Shown here one piece after another: positions 1 through 8,415 of a DNA stretch of 64,000 nt (within the stretch, counting starts at the first letter, position 1; every line of letters begins with the position of its first letter). The notes below the pieces were generated by a model. That model was given only the letters and a program-made list of their open reading frames with translations, had not been told where the DNA came from and ran no database searches. The stretch lies in assembly GCF_900113695.1 (NCBI RefSeq), contig NZ_FOQH01000005.1, positions 124,001 through 188,000 of the forward strand. The letters run 5' to 3'. Origin of the DNA: Albimonas pacifica (GTDB lineage Bacteria; Pseudomonadota; Alphaproteobacteria; Rhodobacterales; Rhodobacteraceae). The position numbers were made by a program, and so were the translations under genes.

Positions 1-333
1 CTCGGTCAGGGTCTTGGGCAGGCGGCGGGCGGCGCCGGGGCCCGAGAGGCGGGCGGCGGGATCGTCCTCGCGCCAGCCCTCCGACAGGGCGAAGCGGTAG
101 AATTGCCGGGCGGCCGACAACCGGCGCGCCCGCGTCGCCTGGCCGAGGCCGCGGGCTTCGAGATCCGACAGCCACGCCTCCAGCGTCCCGCGGTCCGCCT
201 GCGCCCAGTCGGCCCCGGCGAATTCCGCGAGGTCCTGGAGGTCGCGCGCATAGGCGGCGAGCGTGTTGGCGGCGGCGCCGCGCTCGGCCTGCAGCGCCTC
301 GAGGAAGGCGCGCAGGGGATCGCGCGGGACCAT
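1..333 (-). CDS. xerD: Tyrosine recombinase XerD, N-terminal part (runs off the window)
   Basis: The reading frame covers 111 codons from an ATG at 333 and continues past base 1. The visible part matches the N-terminal SAM-like core-binding domain of Xer recombinases: residues such as FLEALQAERGAAANTLAAY and the block LSAARQFYRFALSEGW. The catalytic Arg/His/Tyr domain would lie outside the window. XerD acts with XerC at dif sites to resolve chromosome dimers. The start lies one base after the stop of the 44-residue gene upstream, so the two are probably co-transcribed. XerC or a phage-type integrase cannot be fully excluded from this fragment, but a chromosomal site next to aroK-aroB favours XerD. 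Confidence 0.8.
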   Translation of the reverse strand, partial: MVPRDPLRAFLEALQAERGAAANTLAAYARDLQDLAEFAGADWAQADRGTLEAWLSDLEARGLGQATRARRLSAARQFYRFALSEGWREDDPAARLSGPGAARRLPKTLTE

Positions 334-334
334 C

Positions 335-469
335 TCAGCCGTTGGGCGGAGGGGCGGGGCGGGAGATCTCGCGCACCGGGGCGGGCAGCTCCGCGAAGGC
401 GGCGTAGACGGCGAAGCCCGCCGCCGCCAGCAGCACGAGATAGAGAAGGTATCTGAAGACCACCGACAT
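335..469 (-). CDS. Small single-pass membrane protein, 44 residues
   Basis: The open frame begins MSVVFRYLLYLVLLAAAG and holds one hydrophobic segment (about residues 4-26) followed by a short Pro-rich polar tail ending RPAPPPNG. It is too short for most gene callers. Its stop is one base before the recombinase start, so it looks like the first gene of that unit. Small membrane proteins in this place beside xerD and aroK are, from memory, seen in related Rhodobacterales. Its function is unknown and no motif suggests one. Confidence 0.6.
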   Translation of the reverse strand: MSVVFRYLLYLVLLAAAGFAVYAAFAELPAPVREISRPAPPPNG

Positions 470-729
470 GCCTGCTCCGCCGGGCGCCCGGCGGCGCCGA
501 TGTTTGCGTTCGATTCGACCGTGCGGCGGGCGCTCCGGCGGGTCTGCGCCCGCCTGGAAGGGTCCGGAGCGCCGCTCCAGCCCCGCCGCATCGGCCCGCC
601 GGCCCTTTGCGCCGCGCGACGCGCTGGCGTAAAGAGGCCCGGCTTCGCCTCGGCGCGCACTCTACAGGGCGCGCGGGGGGCCCGCAACGCGCCCGACCTC
701 GCAGGGTCGTGCGCAGGATCCGCGAGACC

Positions 730-1437
730 ATGACCACGTCCGACGCCGACCCCAGGCCGACCGCGGCCGCAGCCCCCGAGCCCGACGCGCCCGAGAGCGG
801 CGCGGCGGCGGCGGATTTCGCCGCCGCCGTGGATGCGGCGGCCGCGGCGGCGGCCGGGGAGCCGGCGGGCGAGCTGCCGGCGCGCGGTCCTCTGCGCCTC
901 GCGCGGCCGGTGGTGCTGATCGGGCTGATGGGGGCGGGCAAGACGTCGGTCGGGCGCAGGCTTGCGGCGCATCTCGGCGCGGGCTTCGTGGACAGCGACG
1001 AGGAGGTCGAGCGCGCCGCCCGCATGACCATCCCCGAGATCTTCGCCCAGTACGGCGAGCCCGAGTTCCGCGACGGCGAGCGGCGCGTGATCTCGCGCCT
1101 GCTGGAGCGCGGCCCCCAGATCATCGCCACCGGCGGCGGGGCCTGGATGAACGCCCTGACCCGCGAGGCGATCCGCGAACGCGGCGCGACGGTGTGCTGG
1201 CTGCGCGCCGAGCTCGACACCCTGCTGGGCCGGGTGATGAAGAAGGGCGGCGCCGCGCGCCCTCTGCTGGCGGTGGGCGACCCGCGCCGGACGCTGGGCG
1301 ACCTGATGGCCGCGCGCTACCCGGTCTATGCCGAGGCGGACGTGACGGTGGACAGCCACGCCGGCGAGCGGCATGAGGCGGTCGTGGCCCGGATCCTCGA
1401 CGCGCTCGCCGCGCGGGGCGACGCGGGCCCGGCCTGA
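730..1437 (+). CDS. aroK: Shikimate kinase
   Basis: Shikimate kinase phosphorylates shikimate with ATP, the fifth step of the chorismate pathway, in the cytoplasm. The Walker A loop GLMGAGKTSVGRRL lies near residue 62, followed by the shikimate-binding DSDEEVE block, FRDGERR and the ATGGGAW motif. The protein of 235 residues is longer than the usual 170-180 because of an Ala-rich, probably disordered N-terminal extension of about 50 residues. The ATG at 730 is the start closest to the domain with reasonable context; an upstream frame start at 607 would add a basic stretch unlike the family. aroB follows 29 bases later, so the two form one operon. Confidence 0.93.
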   Translation: MTTSDADPRPTAAAAPEPDAPESGAAAADFAAAVDAAAAAAAGEPAGELPARGPLRLARPVVLIGLMGAGKTSVGRRLAAHLGAGFVDSDEEVERAARMTIPEIFAQYGEPEFRDGERRVISRLLERGPQIIATGGGAWMNALTREAIRERGATVCWLRAELDTLLGRVMKKGGAARPLLAVGDPRRTLGDLMAARYPVYAEADVTVDSHAGERHEAVVARILDALAARGDAGPA

Positions 1438-1466
1438 ACGATTTCCTGGACGAAGGGGCAGGGACC

Positions 1467-2591
1467 ATGCGGGAGACCGTGGACGTCGCGCTGGGCGCGC
1501 GGGCTTATTCGATCGAGATCGGCCCCGGCCTGATCGCGCGCGGCGGCGAGTTCATCGCCCCCCTGCTGCCGCGCCCCCGGGTCGCGGTCGTCACCGACGA
1601 GACCGTCGCCGCCCGCTGGCTGGAGCCGCTGCGCGAGGGGCTCGCCGCCTCGGGCGTCGCGATGGAGGCGCTGGCCCTGCCGCCGGGCGAGGCCACCAAG
1701 AACTGGTCCGACCTCGGCCGTACGGTCGAGTGGCTGCTCGCGCAGAAGGTCGAGCGGGCGGACCTGGTGGTGGCGCTGGGTGGGGGCGTGATCGGCGACC
1801 TCGCGGGCTTCGCGGCCGCGATCCTGCGCCGGGGCGTGGGCTTCGTGCAGGTCCCGACCACGCTGCTCGCCCAGGTCGACAGCGCGGTCGGCGGCAAGAC
1901 CGGGGTGAACTCTCCGCATGGCAAAAACCTGATCGGCGCCTTCCACCAGCCCCGCCTGGTGCTCGCCGACACCGACGCGCTGGAGACGCTGCCCGCGCGC
2001 GAACTGCTCTCGGGCTACGCCGAGGTGGTGAAATACGGCCTGCTGGGCGACGCGGCCTTCTTCGAGTGGCTGGAGGGCCAGGGCGGCGCCGCGCTCGCCT
2101 CCGGCGACGTGGCCGCCCGGATCCGCGCCGTGCGCCGGTCCTGCGAGATGAAGGCCGAGATCGTGGCCCGCGACGAGACCGAGACGGGGGACCGCGCGCT
2201 CCTGAACCTCGGCCACACCTTCGGCCACGCGCTGGAGGCGGCGACGGGCTATTCGTCGCGGCTGCTGCATGGCGAGGGCGTCTCGATCGGCTGCCAGCTC
2301 GCCTTCGAGCTCTCGGCGCGGCTGGGCCTCTGCTCGCAGGAGACGCCGGGCCGGGTGGCGGCGCATTTCGAGGCGATGGGGATGCGCGCCAGCCTCGCCG
2401 ACATCCCCGGCGAGCTGCCCGATTCGGCGGGCCTGATCGCGCTGATGGCGCAGGACAAGAAGGTGAAGGCCGGGGTCCCGACGTTCATCCTCGCGCGCGG
2501 CATCGGCGAGGCTTTCGTGACCCGCGACGTTCCGGTCGAAGCGCTGAGCGATACGCTCGACGCGGCTCTGGCCACGCGCAGATCGGGTTGA
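1467..2591 (+). CDS. aroB: 3-Dehydroquinate synthase
   Basis: AroB converts DAHP to 3-dehydroquinate, the second step of the shikimate pathway, using NAD and a divalent metal. The 374-residue protein has the family's usual length. Visible motifs include the NAD-binding GGGVIGDLAGFAAA, the PTTLLAQVDSAVGGKTGVN active-site block, and the metal-binding histidines in LNLGHTFGHALE and LLHGEGVSIG. The ATG at 1467 follows GGGCAGGGACC. It is coupled to aroK directly upstream, the common arrangement in proteobacteria. Confidence 0.96.
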   Translation: MRETVDVALGARAYSIEIGPGLIARGGEFIAPLLPRPRVAVVTDETVAARWLEPLREGLAASGVAMEALALPPGEATKNWSDLGRTVEWLLAQKVERADLVVALGGGVIGDLAGFAAAILRRGVGFVQVPTTLLAQVDSAVGGKTGVNSPHGKNLIGAFHQPRLVLADTDALETLPARELLSGYAEVVKYGLLGDAAFFEWLEGQGGAALASGDVAARIRAVRRSCEMKAEIVARDETETGDRALLNLGHTFGHALEAATGYSSRLLHGEGVSIGCQLAFELSARLGLCSQETPGRVAAHFEAMGMRASLADIPGELPDSAGLIALMAQDKKVKAGVPTFILARGIGEAFVTRDVPVEALSDTLDAALATRRSG

Positions 2592-2687
2592 CGTGTCGGG
2601 AAAGCCGCAACGGAGAGTTTTCCGAAAAACGTTTTCAGTAAAGTGAATTTTGTCTTGATTGTGACACCCGCCCTCCATATGTAGGCG

Positions 2688-2710
2688 ACGTGACTTTCTG
2701 AACGTCACGT
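2688..2710. promoter_or_regulatory. Inverted repeat upstream of the first VPLPA-CTERM gene
   Basis: ACGTGAC at 2688-2694 is matched by GTCACGT at 2704-2710 across a nine-base spacer. It sits in a locally AT-richer stretch (2630-2700), 50 bases before the start at 2761, as expected for a transcription-factor site. The cognate regulator is not known. Confidence 0.4.
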
Positions 2711-2760
2711 GAATGTCGGCCATGGGGATGGACCGGCATTCGGGGTCAAAAGGATAGACG

Positions 2761-3435
2761 ATGTACGTCTCGTTGCGTTCGCTCGCGCGGTTTGCGCGTG
2801 GGCTTTCGTTTGCGTCCGTGATGGGGATCGCGTGCGCAATCGGTCTGGGCGGCGGCCAGGCGGCCGCCGCTACGGCGGCCACGCTGCCCTGCACTTCCAC
2901 CAACATGGCCGGCGACGCCTCGGGGTTCAGCCTGGACTGCCAGGTCCTGGACGCCGAGAACGACAAGGCCGACGTGCTGAACGGGCAGGGCGCCTTCTCG
3001 CTCGGCGACTGGGTCTTCGCCTCCAAGCTCGACATCGACGAAGGCAAGTACGAGGGCGCCGGCTTCTCGATCGACGGCGGGGCCGAGGGCGGCTCGTTCA
3101 GCCTCGACGACGGGTTCTGGGACCAGTGGTCGAGCGCGGTGATCCTGTTCAAGTCCGCCAACAAGAACGCGCTCAAGAAGGGCGACGTCGACTCGGCGGG
3201 CAACGTGGTGATGTTCCTGATCCAGCCGGGCGTGGTCTTCGGCGAGTTCGCCCGCTCGCTGGGCAAGCACGGGATCAGCCACATCAGCCTCTACGCCTCG
3301 AACACCAACCTGTTCGACGGCGGCGGCTCGGCCGAGGAGCCGCTGCCCACGCCGCTGCCCGCCTCCGCGCTGATGCTGGTCTCGGCCCTCGCCGGCGCCG
3401 GCACGCTGGGGATGCGCGGCCGCCGCAAGGGCTGA
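2761..3435 (+). CDS. VPLPA-CTERM exosortase-sorted secreted protein
   Basis: The 224-residue protein has an N-terminal signal segment (SFASVMGIACAIGLGGGQAAA, about 18-40) and a classic C-terminal sorting tail. The tail is a PTPLPASA motif, a hydrophobic helix (LMLVSALAGAGTLG), and a basic end MRGRRKG. In Rhodobacterales such tails are recognised by a dedicated exosortase that cleaves and anchors the protein during export. The middle of the protein has no domain I recognise; it is rich in Asp, Gly and Ser, with two Cys near residues 44 and 60. The ATG at 2761 follows AAAGGA. A second VPLPA-CTERM gene lies downstream in the same orientation. The exosortase itself is not in the window. Confidence 0.75.
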   Translation: MYVSLRSLARFARGLSFASVMGIACAIGLGGGQAAAATAATLPCTSTNMAGDASGFSLDCQVLDAENDKADVLNGQGAFSLGDWVFASKLDIDEGKYEGAGFSIDGGAEGGSFSLDDGFWDQWSSAVILFKSANKNALKKGDVDSAGNVVMFLIQPGVVFGEFARSLGKHGISHISLYASNTNLFDGGGSAEEPLPTPLPASALMLVSALAGAGTLGMRGRRKG

Positions 3436-3449
3436 GCGCCCGCGCGCGC

Positions 3450-3485
3450 CCCTGGACGGACCCGCCGCGTCGTTTCCGTCCAGGG
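3450..3485 (+). terminator. Stem-loop after the first VPLPA-CTERM gene
   Basis: An 11-bp perfect stem (CCCTGGACGGA at 3450-3460, TCCGTCCAGGG at 3475-3485) encloses a 14-base loop, 15 bases after the stop codon. There is no T-run behind it, so it may be a weak terminator or an mRNA 3' end. Confidence 0.45.
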
Positions 3486-3599
3486 CGCATTACTTAACGG
3501 AACCCGTCCGGCGTTTCCGTTGCATCATGAAATTCCTCGATTTACGTTTGGTCCGATGACGGCGGATGGGGATCCGCCGACCAGAGTCGGGGTCAGTTC

Positions 3600-4415
3600 A
3601 TGTTTCATAGTCGCGTGCTCGCGATCGTCGCCGTCGCGTGCGTATTCGTGTCCGGGAAGGCCGAAGCCGTCACCACGCCGGTCAGCAGCTTTCCGCTCTT
3701 CGTCGACTCCGCCGTCGACGAATACGTGTTCGCCGACGGGGCGGTTCTGGCGCCGTTGAGCGCAGGCGGCACGAACGCCGGTTACACGCCCTCCGATTTC
3801 GGCAACCTCGGCTTCCGCGAGAAGCAGTTCGACGACGAGGCCGACCGCGCGGAATGGAGCGGCTCGGAGGCGATCGCCCTCTCCTCGATCGGCTACAAGG
3901 GCGAGGGGTTCCAGATCGGCTACGACATGAACCAGCCCGGCAGCGCGACGCGGATCGCGATCTCGCGCATCCAGGTGCTGATCGACGGGGTGATGATCTG
4001 GGATCTGGACCCGCTGGTCGCGGCCATCGCGGCCACCACCTCGGCCGACGACAACATCGTCTTCAACCCCGCGGCCGCAGAGTGCGCGACCTGCCAGATC
4101 ACGCAGAAGCCGCTGGGGCAGGGCGTGGACGCGGTGCTCAAGATCCCCGTCGGCCTGGTGGTGCAGGCGGGCGCGGCGCAGAACGCGGTGTTCACGGGCG
4201 CCAGCGTGATGACCTTCCGCTGGAAGCAGGACTTCGAGACCAAGAGCGACGGCGGCGGCGAGCAGTGGTCGCTGCTGGCCGACGGCGTCGGCACGCGGCT
4301 CGCCCCCGACGAGGTTCTGACCTACACGCCGATCCCGCTGCCCGCGGCCGCGGCGATGCTGCCTGCGGGCCTCGCGGCCTTCGGCCTCGCGCGCGGGCGG
4401 CGGCGGCGGGCCTGA
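3600..4415 (+). CDS. VPLPA-CTERM exosortase-sorted secreted protein
   Basis: A 271-residue protein with a signal peptide (VLAIVAVACVFVSGKAEA) and a C-terminal IPLPAAAAML motif, hydrophobic helix and GRRRRA end. This is the same sorting architecture as the gene upstream, although the middle parts are not obviously similar. The body (residues about 25-235) is of unknown fold; a CATCQITQ cysteine pair sits in its second half. The ATG at 3600 is preceded by a short stretch, TCGGGGTCA, that also occurs before the upstream gene. Both are presumably surface or matrix-associated proteins handled by the same exosortase. Confidence 0.72.
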   Translation: MFHSRVLAIVAVACVFVSGKAEAVTTPVSSFPLFVDSAVDEYVFADGAVLAPLSAGGTNAGYTPSDFGNLGFREKQFDDEADRAEWSGSEAIALSSIGYKGEGFQIGYDMNQPGSATRIAISRIQVLIDGVMIWDLDPLVAAIAATTSADDNIVFNPAAAECATCQITQKPLGQGVDAVLKIPVGLVVQAGAAQNAVFTGASVMTFRWKQDFETKSDGGGEQWSLLADGVGTRLAPDEVLTYTPIPLPAAAAMLPAGLAAFGLARGRRRRA

Positions 4416-4428
4416 GGGGAGGGGGGCC

Positions 4429-5382
4429 TCAGGCCGAGCAGGAGGCCCCGCCCAGCACGCAGAACTTGGCGCAATGGGGGTGGTTGAGCTTCACCGGGGC
4501 CGAGGCCTCGGCCAGGCTTTCGCCCAGGTCGAAGGCCGGATCGTAGGGCAGCAGCGTGCAGGCCGCGACCGAGGCGCGGGCGGCCCCGCGGCGGCGCACC
4601 ACCATGCGCGAGGAGGCGCACATCACCTCCTCGGGGCGCTTGCCGAGGATGCCCCAGCAGGCGGTGGTGATCTCGGGCACGTCGGCGCGGGCGTCCATCT
4701 CGGGGAACAGCACGCAGGCGGCAGGGTCGGCGGCGTCGACGGGCAGGCGCTCGGCGGCGAAGAGGGCGGCGAAGCGGGCGCGCAGGGCGGGCTCCTCCTC
4801 GTCCCACAGGCGTCCCGCCACGGCGATCCGCGCGCCCGCGTCGCGCAGCCAGCGCAGCCCCTCGAGCGAGGACGCGAAGGCCCCGGCGCCGCGCTCGGCG
4901 TCATGGGGCCCGGGCTCGGGGTGGTCGAGCGAGACGCGGAAGGTCAGGCGCGCGCCATGGGCCGCGATCAGCGCCCGCAGCGCCGCCTGCACCGCGGGGC
5001 GCATCATCGGGCGCATGGCGTTGGTCAGCACCAGCACGTCGTGGCCGCGCGAGAGCGCCGCCCCGATCATCGCCGGCGCCTCGGGGTTGAGGAACGGCTC
5101 GCCCCCGGTGAAGCCCACCTCCTCCAGCGGCCAGCCGAGGTCCGCGGCCTCGTCCAGGAACCGCTCCACCTCGGCGGTGGTGATGTAGACGAGGCGGTCG
5201 TTGCTGGGCGAGCTCTCGATGTAGCAGGCCTTGCAGGCGATGTTGCACAGGGTGCCGGTGTTGAACCACAGCGTCCGCGGCCGGCTCAGCGCCACCGAGG
5301 CCCGCGGCTCTCCTGTCGCGGTGACGTCGGGATCGGCGAACTTGCGCGGGCCGGCGGGGGCCAGGGGCGCTTGCGAGGTCAT
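4429..5382 (-). CDS. Radical SAM enzyme with extra C-terminal cysteines
   Basis: The CNIACKACY motif (CxxxCxxC, about residues 47-54) binds the 4Fe-4S cluster that cleaves S-adenosylmethionine; the GFTGGEPFLNP block follows, as in this superfamily. The last 30 residues contain further cysteines (HCAKFCVLGGASC), suggesting an auxiliary cluster of SPASM type. Length is 317 residues. Its substrate is unknown. The neighbours (VPLPA-CTERM proteins on one side, convergent and 13 bases away; rpe divergent on the other) do not settle it. A peptide or cofactor maturase is possible, but I cannot support a specific reaction. Confidence 0.75.
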   Translation of the reverse strand: MTSQAPLAPAGPRKFADPDVTATGEPRASVALSRPRTLWFNTGTLCNIACKACYIESSPSNDRLVYITTAEVERFLDEAADLGWPLEEVGFTGGEPFLNPEAPAMIGAALSRGHDVLVLTNAMRPMMRPAVQAALRALIAAHGARLTFRVSLDHPEPGPHDAERGAGAFASSLEGLRWLRDAGARIAVAGRLWDEEEPALRARFAALFAAERLPVDAADPAACVLFPEMDARADVPEITTACWGILGKRPEEVMCASSRMVVRRRGAARASVAACTLLPYDPAFDLGESLAEASAPVKLNHPHCAKFCVLGGASCSA

Positions 5383-5586
5383 GGCGGCTCCGGTCGGGCG
5401 GGACTGCGCGAGTCAGCGCAGGCGGGGGCGGCGCGGTCAAGCCGGGGGGCGCGGCGGATCACGCAGACGTAAATTCGGGAGAGGGCGCGGCGACTCGGCC
5501 GCTGGACGACGCCCCGGCCGCGCGGTAAGCGGAGCGCGCCCCCCGCCAGTGACGCCGACGCGAACGCGCGCAGCCGGAGCCCTTCC

Positions 5587-6306
5587 ATGACCGCCGACAG
5601 CCCGACTTCCCCCGAGGCGCAGGAGCGCCCCATCAAGATCGCGCCCTCGATCCTCGCCGCCGACTTCGCCAACTTCGGGGCCGAGTGCCGGGCCGCTGAG
5701 GCCGCGGGCGCCGACTGGATCCATGTGGACGTGATGGACGGCCATTTCGTGCCCAACATCACCTTCGGCCCCGAGACGGTGCGCGCCCTGCGCCCGCACG
5801 TGACGGGGATCATGGACGTCCACCTGATGATCGCGCCGGTCGACCCCTACCTGCGCGCCTTCGCCGAGGCGGGCGCCGACGTGATCACCGCCCATGCCGA
5901 GGCGGGGCCGCACCTCGACCGCACGCTGCAGGCGATCCGCGAGCTGGGCTGCCGCGCGGGCGTGGCGCTGAACCCCGCGACCCCGGCCGAGGCGATCGAA
6001 TACGTGCTCGACCGCATCGACCTGGTGTGCGTGATGACCGTGAACCCCGGCTTCGGCGGGCAGAAGTTCATCGGCTCCCAGATCCCCAAGATCCGCCGCC
6101 TGCGGGAGATGCTGGGCGACCGGCAGGTGCATATCGAGATCGACGGCGGCGTCACGCCCGAGACCGCGCCGCTGGTGGCCGCGGCGGGGGCGGACGTGCT
6201 GGTCGCGGGCTCGGCGGTGTTCAAGGGCGGCTCGGCCGCGAACCCCAAGGCCTACTGCGACAACATCTCGGCGATCCGCCGCGCGGCCGAGGCGGCGCGC
6301 GCCTGA
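5587..6306 (+). CDS. rpe: Ribulose-phosphate 3-epimerase
   Basis: Interconverts ribulose-5-phosphate and xylulose-5-phosphate in the pentose phosphate and Calvin cycles. The 239-residue TIM barrel carries the metal/active-site blocks [34 protein letters not shown] and IDGGV, and the phosphate-binding AGSAVFKG. An N-terminal extension of about 14 residues precedes the usual [10 protein letters not shown] start. It stands alone, divergent from the radical SAM gene. Confidence 0.95.
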   Translation: MTADSPTSPEAQERPIKIAPSILAADFANFGAECRAAEAAGADWIHVDVMDGHFVPNITFGPETVRALRPHVTGIMDVHLMIAPVDPYLRAFAEAGADVITAHAEAGPHLDRTLQAIRELGCRAGVALNPATPAEAIEYVLDRIDLVCVMTVNPGFGGQKFIGSQIPKIRRLREMLGDRQVHIEIDGGVTPETAPLVAAAGADVLVAGSAVFKGGSAANPKAYCDNISAIRRAAEAARA

Positions 6307-6428
6307 TCCCCAGCGGGCCGTCCACGCCCCGCGGGGCGTGGACGCCCTGCCTGCCGGTCGTTAGGCTCCGCCGCGAAAGGCCGCGTGAAGCGGTCCGCGA
6401 CGACGCCCCAAGGGCCGGGAGGACCCCC

Positions 6429-7034
6429 ATGAGAATCTGCTACGCCCCGAACACGCGGGCGGTCAGGATCGTCTGGCTGCTCAACGAGCTCGGCCTCGAC
6501 TACGAGCTGGAGCGCTACAGGCTGGGCGATCCCGCAATGCGGGGGCCGGAACTGGCGAAGAGCCATCCGCTGGGCCGGGTGCCGGTGCTCCACGACGGGG
6601 AAGTCAGCCTCTACGAATCCGGGGCGATCGTGCAGTACATCCTGGCCCGCCACGCGCCGGGCAAGCTGGCGCCCTCGGTCGAGTCCGAGGATTTCCCCCG
6701 CTATCTCCAGTGGTTCCATTACGCGGAGGGCATGATCATGCCTCCCGTCAACACGCTGGTGGTCGAGACGATCCTGCTGCCCGAGGCGAAGCGCAACGCC
6801 GCCAACGCGATCCGCGCCGAGAAGCTGCTGGCCCGGATGCTCGACGCCGTCGAGCAGGGGCTGGAGGGGCGGGAATACCTCGCCGGCGAGTTCTCGGCGG
6901 CCGACATCATGTGCGGTCACGCCTGCATCGTCGGCTCGTCGCGGCTGACGGACCGGGCCGGGCGGCCGAACCTCTCGGCCTATGTCGAGCGGCTGAAGGC
7001 GCGCCCCGCGCTCGCCGCCGCCTGGGACGCGTGA
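6429..7034 (+). CDS. Glutathione S-transferase family protein
   Basis: A 201-residue cytosolic GST with an N-terminal thioredoxin-like domain (residues 1-78; PNTRAVRIVWLLNELG, then the glutathione-binding VPVL and YESGAI motifs) and an all-helical C-terminal domain with the N-capping FSAADIMCG. The substrate is unknown. The ATG at 6429 follows GGGAGGACCCCC. The next gene, an SDR, begins 13 bases after its stop, so the pair is probably one operon. Confidence 0.85.
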   Translation: MRICYAPNTRAVRIVWLLNELGLDYELERYRLGDPAMRGPELAKSHPLGRVPVLHDGEVSLYESGAIVQYILARHAPGKLAPSVESEDFPRYLQWFHYAEGMIMPPVNTLVVETILLPEAKRNAANAIRAEKLLARMLDAVEQGLEGREYLAGEFSAADIMCGHACIVGSSRLTDRAGRPNLSAYVERLKARPALAAAWDA

Positions 7035-7047
7035 GGGAGGACGACGC

Positions 7048-7785
7048 ATGAGGAACCCGATCGACTTCTCCGGCAAGACCGTCCTCGTGGTGGGCGGCTC
7101 CAGCGGGATCGGCAACGGCGTGGCCCATGGTTTCTGCGAGGCGGGGGCCGAGGTCCACGTCTGGGGCACCCGCCCCTCAGCCGAGGACTATGCGGGCGTC
7201 GAGGGCTCGGACCTGACGGGCCTGCGCTACCAGGGCGTGGACGCCGCGGATTTCGAGGCGGTGGCGGCGGTGACGCCGGCCTTCGAGCGGCTCGACGTGC
7301 TGGTCGCCTGCCAGGGCACCGTGCTCTACAAGCGCGGCGAGTTCGAGATGGCGGGCTTCGCGCGGGTGGTCGACGTAAACCTGAACTCGCAGATGGCCTG
7401 CGCGGTGAAGTTCCGCCCGATGCTGGCCGCGGCGAAGGGCTCGCTGATTCTCGTCAGCTCGATCGTCGCCTACCATGCCGCGAAGGGAAACCCGGCCTAC
7501 GCCGCCTCGAAGGCCGGGGTGGTGGGGCTCACCCGCACCCTCGGCCAGGCCTGGGCGCCGGAGGGGATTCGCGTCAACGGCATCGCGCCGGGCCTGGTGG
7601 ACACGAAGCTGACCAAGGTCACGACCGAGCATCCGGAGCGAAAAGCGGGCGCGCTGGCGGGCATTCCGGCCGGCCGGTTGGGAGAACCGGCCGATATGGC
7701 CGGCGCGGCGCTGTTCCTCGCCTCCCCCCTGGCGAGCTATGTATACGGACAAACTCTGACCGTGGACGGGGGTATGATATTGTAA
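7048..7785 (+). CDS. Short-chain dehydrogenase/reductase
   Basis: A classical SDR of 245 residues: NAD(P)-binding GGSSGIGNG near residues 16-24, catalytic Ser in LVSSIVAYH, the YAASK Tyr-Lys pair, and the IAPGLVDT block. It should catalyse an NAD(P)-dependent alcohol/ketone conversion in the cytoplasm; the substrate cannot be read from the sequence. It is likely co-transcribed with the GST upstream (13-base gap). The stop at 7785 is followed by a lower-GC stretch holding a separate promoter. Confidence 0.85.
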   Translation: MRNPIDFSGKTVLVVGGSSGIGNGVAHGFCEAGAEVHVWGTRPSAEDYAGVEGSDLTGLRYQGVDAADFEAVAAVTPAFERLDVLVACQGTVLYKRGEFEMAGFARVVDVNLNSQMACAVKFRPMLAAAKGSLILVSSIVAYHAAKGNPAYAASKAGVVGLTRTLGQAWAPEGIRVNGIAPGLVDTKLTKVTTEHPERKAGALAGIPAGRLGEPADMAGAALFLASPLASYVYGQTLTVDGGMIL

Positions 7786-7823
7786 TGAAATACGTTTGTG
7801 CACCTATATGGGCCACTTACGGG

Positions 7824-7851
7824 TTGACGGGCCCTCTCGATGCGCTAAGTT
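7824..7851 (+). promoter_or_regulatory. Candidate sigma-70 promoter for the small RNA
   Basis: TTGACG (7824-7829) and TAAGTT (7846-7851) are spaced by 16 bases. No plausible coding start lies behind them; a terminator-capped stretch of about 170 bases does. Confidence 0.45.
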
Positions 7852-7856
7852 CATTC

Positions 7857-8030
7857 CCGCATCAGTTGCGTGAGCGTTGACCCCAGCTCAGCGTAGTGTG
7901 CCAATAGGCGTCTGGCCTCTCCCCAAGGCTGCCGCTGCAATCAGAGCGTTGATCCGCGCACGGGAAATTTACGCCCTCCTGCGGATTTCTGGACTTGAAA
8001 AAGGCCACGCGTTGCGCGTGGCCTTTTCTT
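7857..8030 (+). ncRNA. Candidate small RNA, about 170 nt, unclassified
   Basis: The segment lies between a promoter-like sequence and a canonical rho-independent terminator, contains no credible open frame with a ribosome site, and is less GC-biased than the flanks. It can form local helices: CAGCG with CGCTG around a region that itself pairs GCC-AATA-GGC and GCCT with AGGC. It contains pyrimidine stretches CCTCTCCCC and CCCTCCT, which resemble the anti-Shine-Dalgarno loops of trans-acting alphaproteobacterial sRNAs. A direct repeat GAGCGTTGA occurs twice. I could not match it to 6S RNA, SRP RNA or tmRNA. A long 3' UTR of the SDR gene is the alternative. Confidence 0.45.
7999..8030 (+). terminator. 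Rho-independent terminator
   Basis: A perfect 12-bp stem (AAAAGGCCACGC at 7999-8010, GCGTGGCCTTTT at 8016-8027) with a five-base loop is followed by CTTTTT. It is the clearest intrinsic terminator in the window. Confidence 0.85.
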
Positions 8031-8415
8031 TTTGGGCGGAGCCGCGCCGGGGGCAGGTCGGTTCCGCGGACGCAGCCGCCGCCCGAACCGGCCTCCCCCG
8101 GATGCAGGCGTCGGCCTCGCCCCGTCGCTTCGGAAGGTCGGTCGGCCCGCAGGCGAGCGCCGCCGTCTCCGCGCGCGGGCGGTGGCCTCGTTCTGGACCA
8201 CCCACGCCCTGCGGCCTCCCGCGGGGCGGGGGGAACAGGTTCCGGCGGCCCCGGACGCCGCCCGGCGATCCGGCCGGCGCCGCCCGCTGGGCGCGCCGCC
8301 CGTCGCGCGGGAGGCCTGCGCGGACGCGTGGCTCGGCCGCATGGACAGCCTGCACCGTTGGCCCTAGCGTCCCGCGCGCGTCCGGCTTCGGCGCGGAATC
8401 GAGCGGTCCCCCCCC
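8031..8415. other. Non-coding gap, nothing recognised
   Basis: 385 bases of GC-rich sequence between the terminator and trkH. No gene, repeat or clear promoter is visible; a TAG at 8365-8367 closes the trkH frame upstream. Confidence 0.5.

Noticed and set aside
7857-8030. Identification of the small RNA as 6S RNA
   Set aside because: I could not fold the long central-bubble hairpin of 6S RNA, and the usual zapA/ygfA neighbours are absent.
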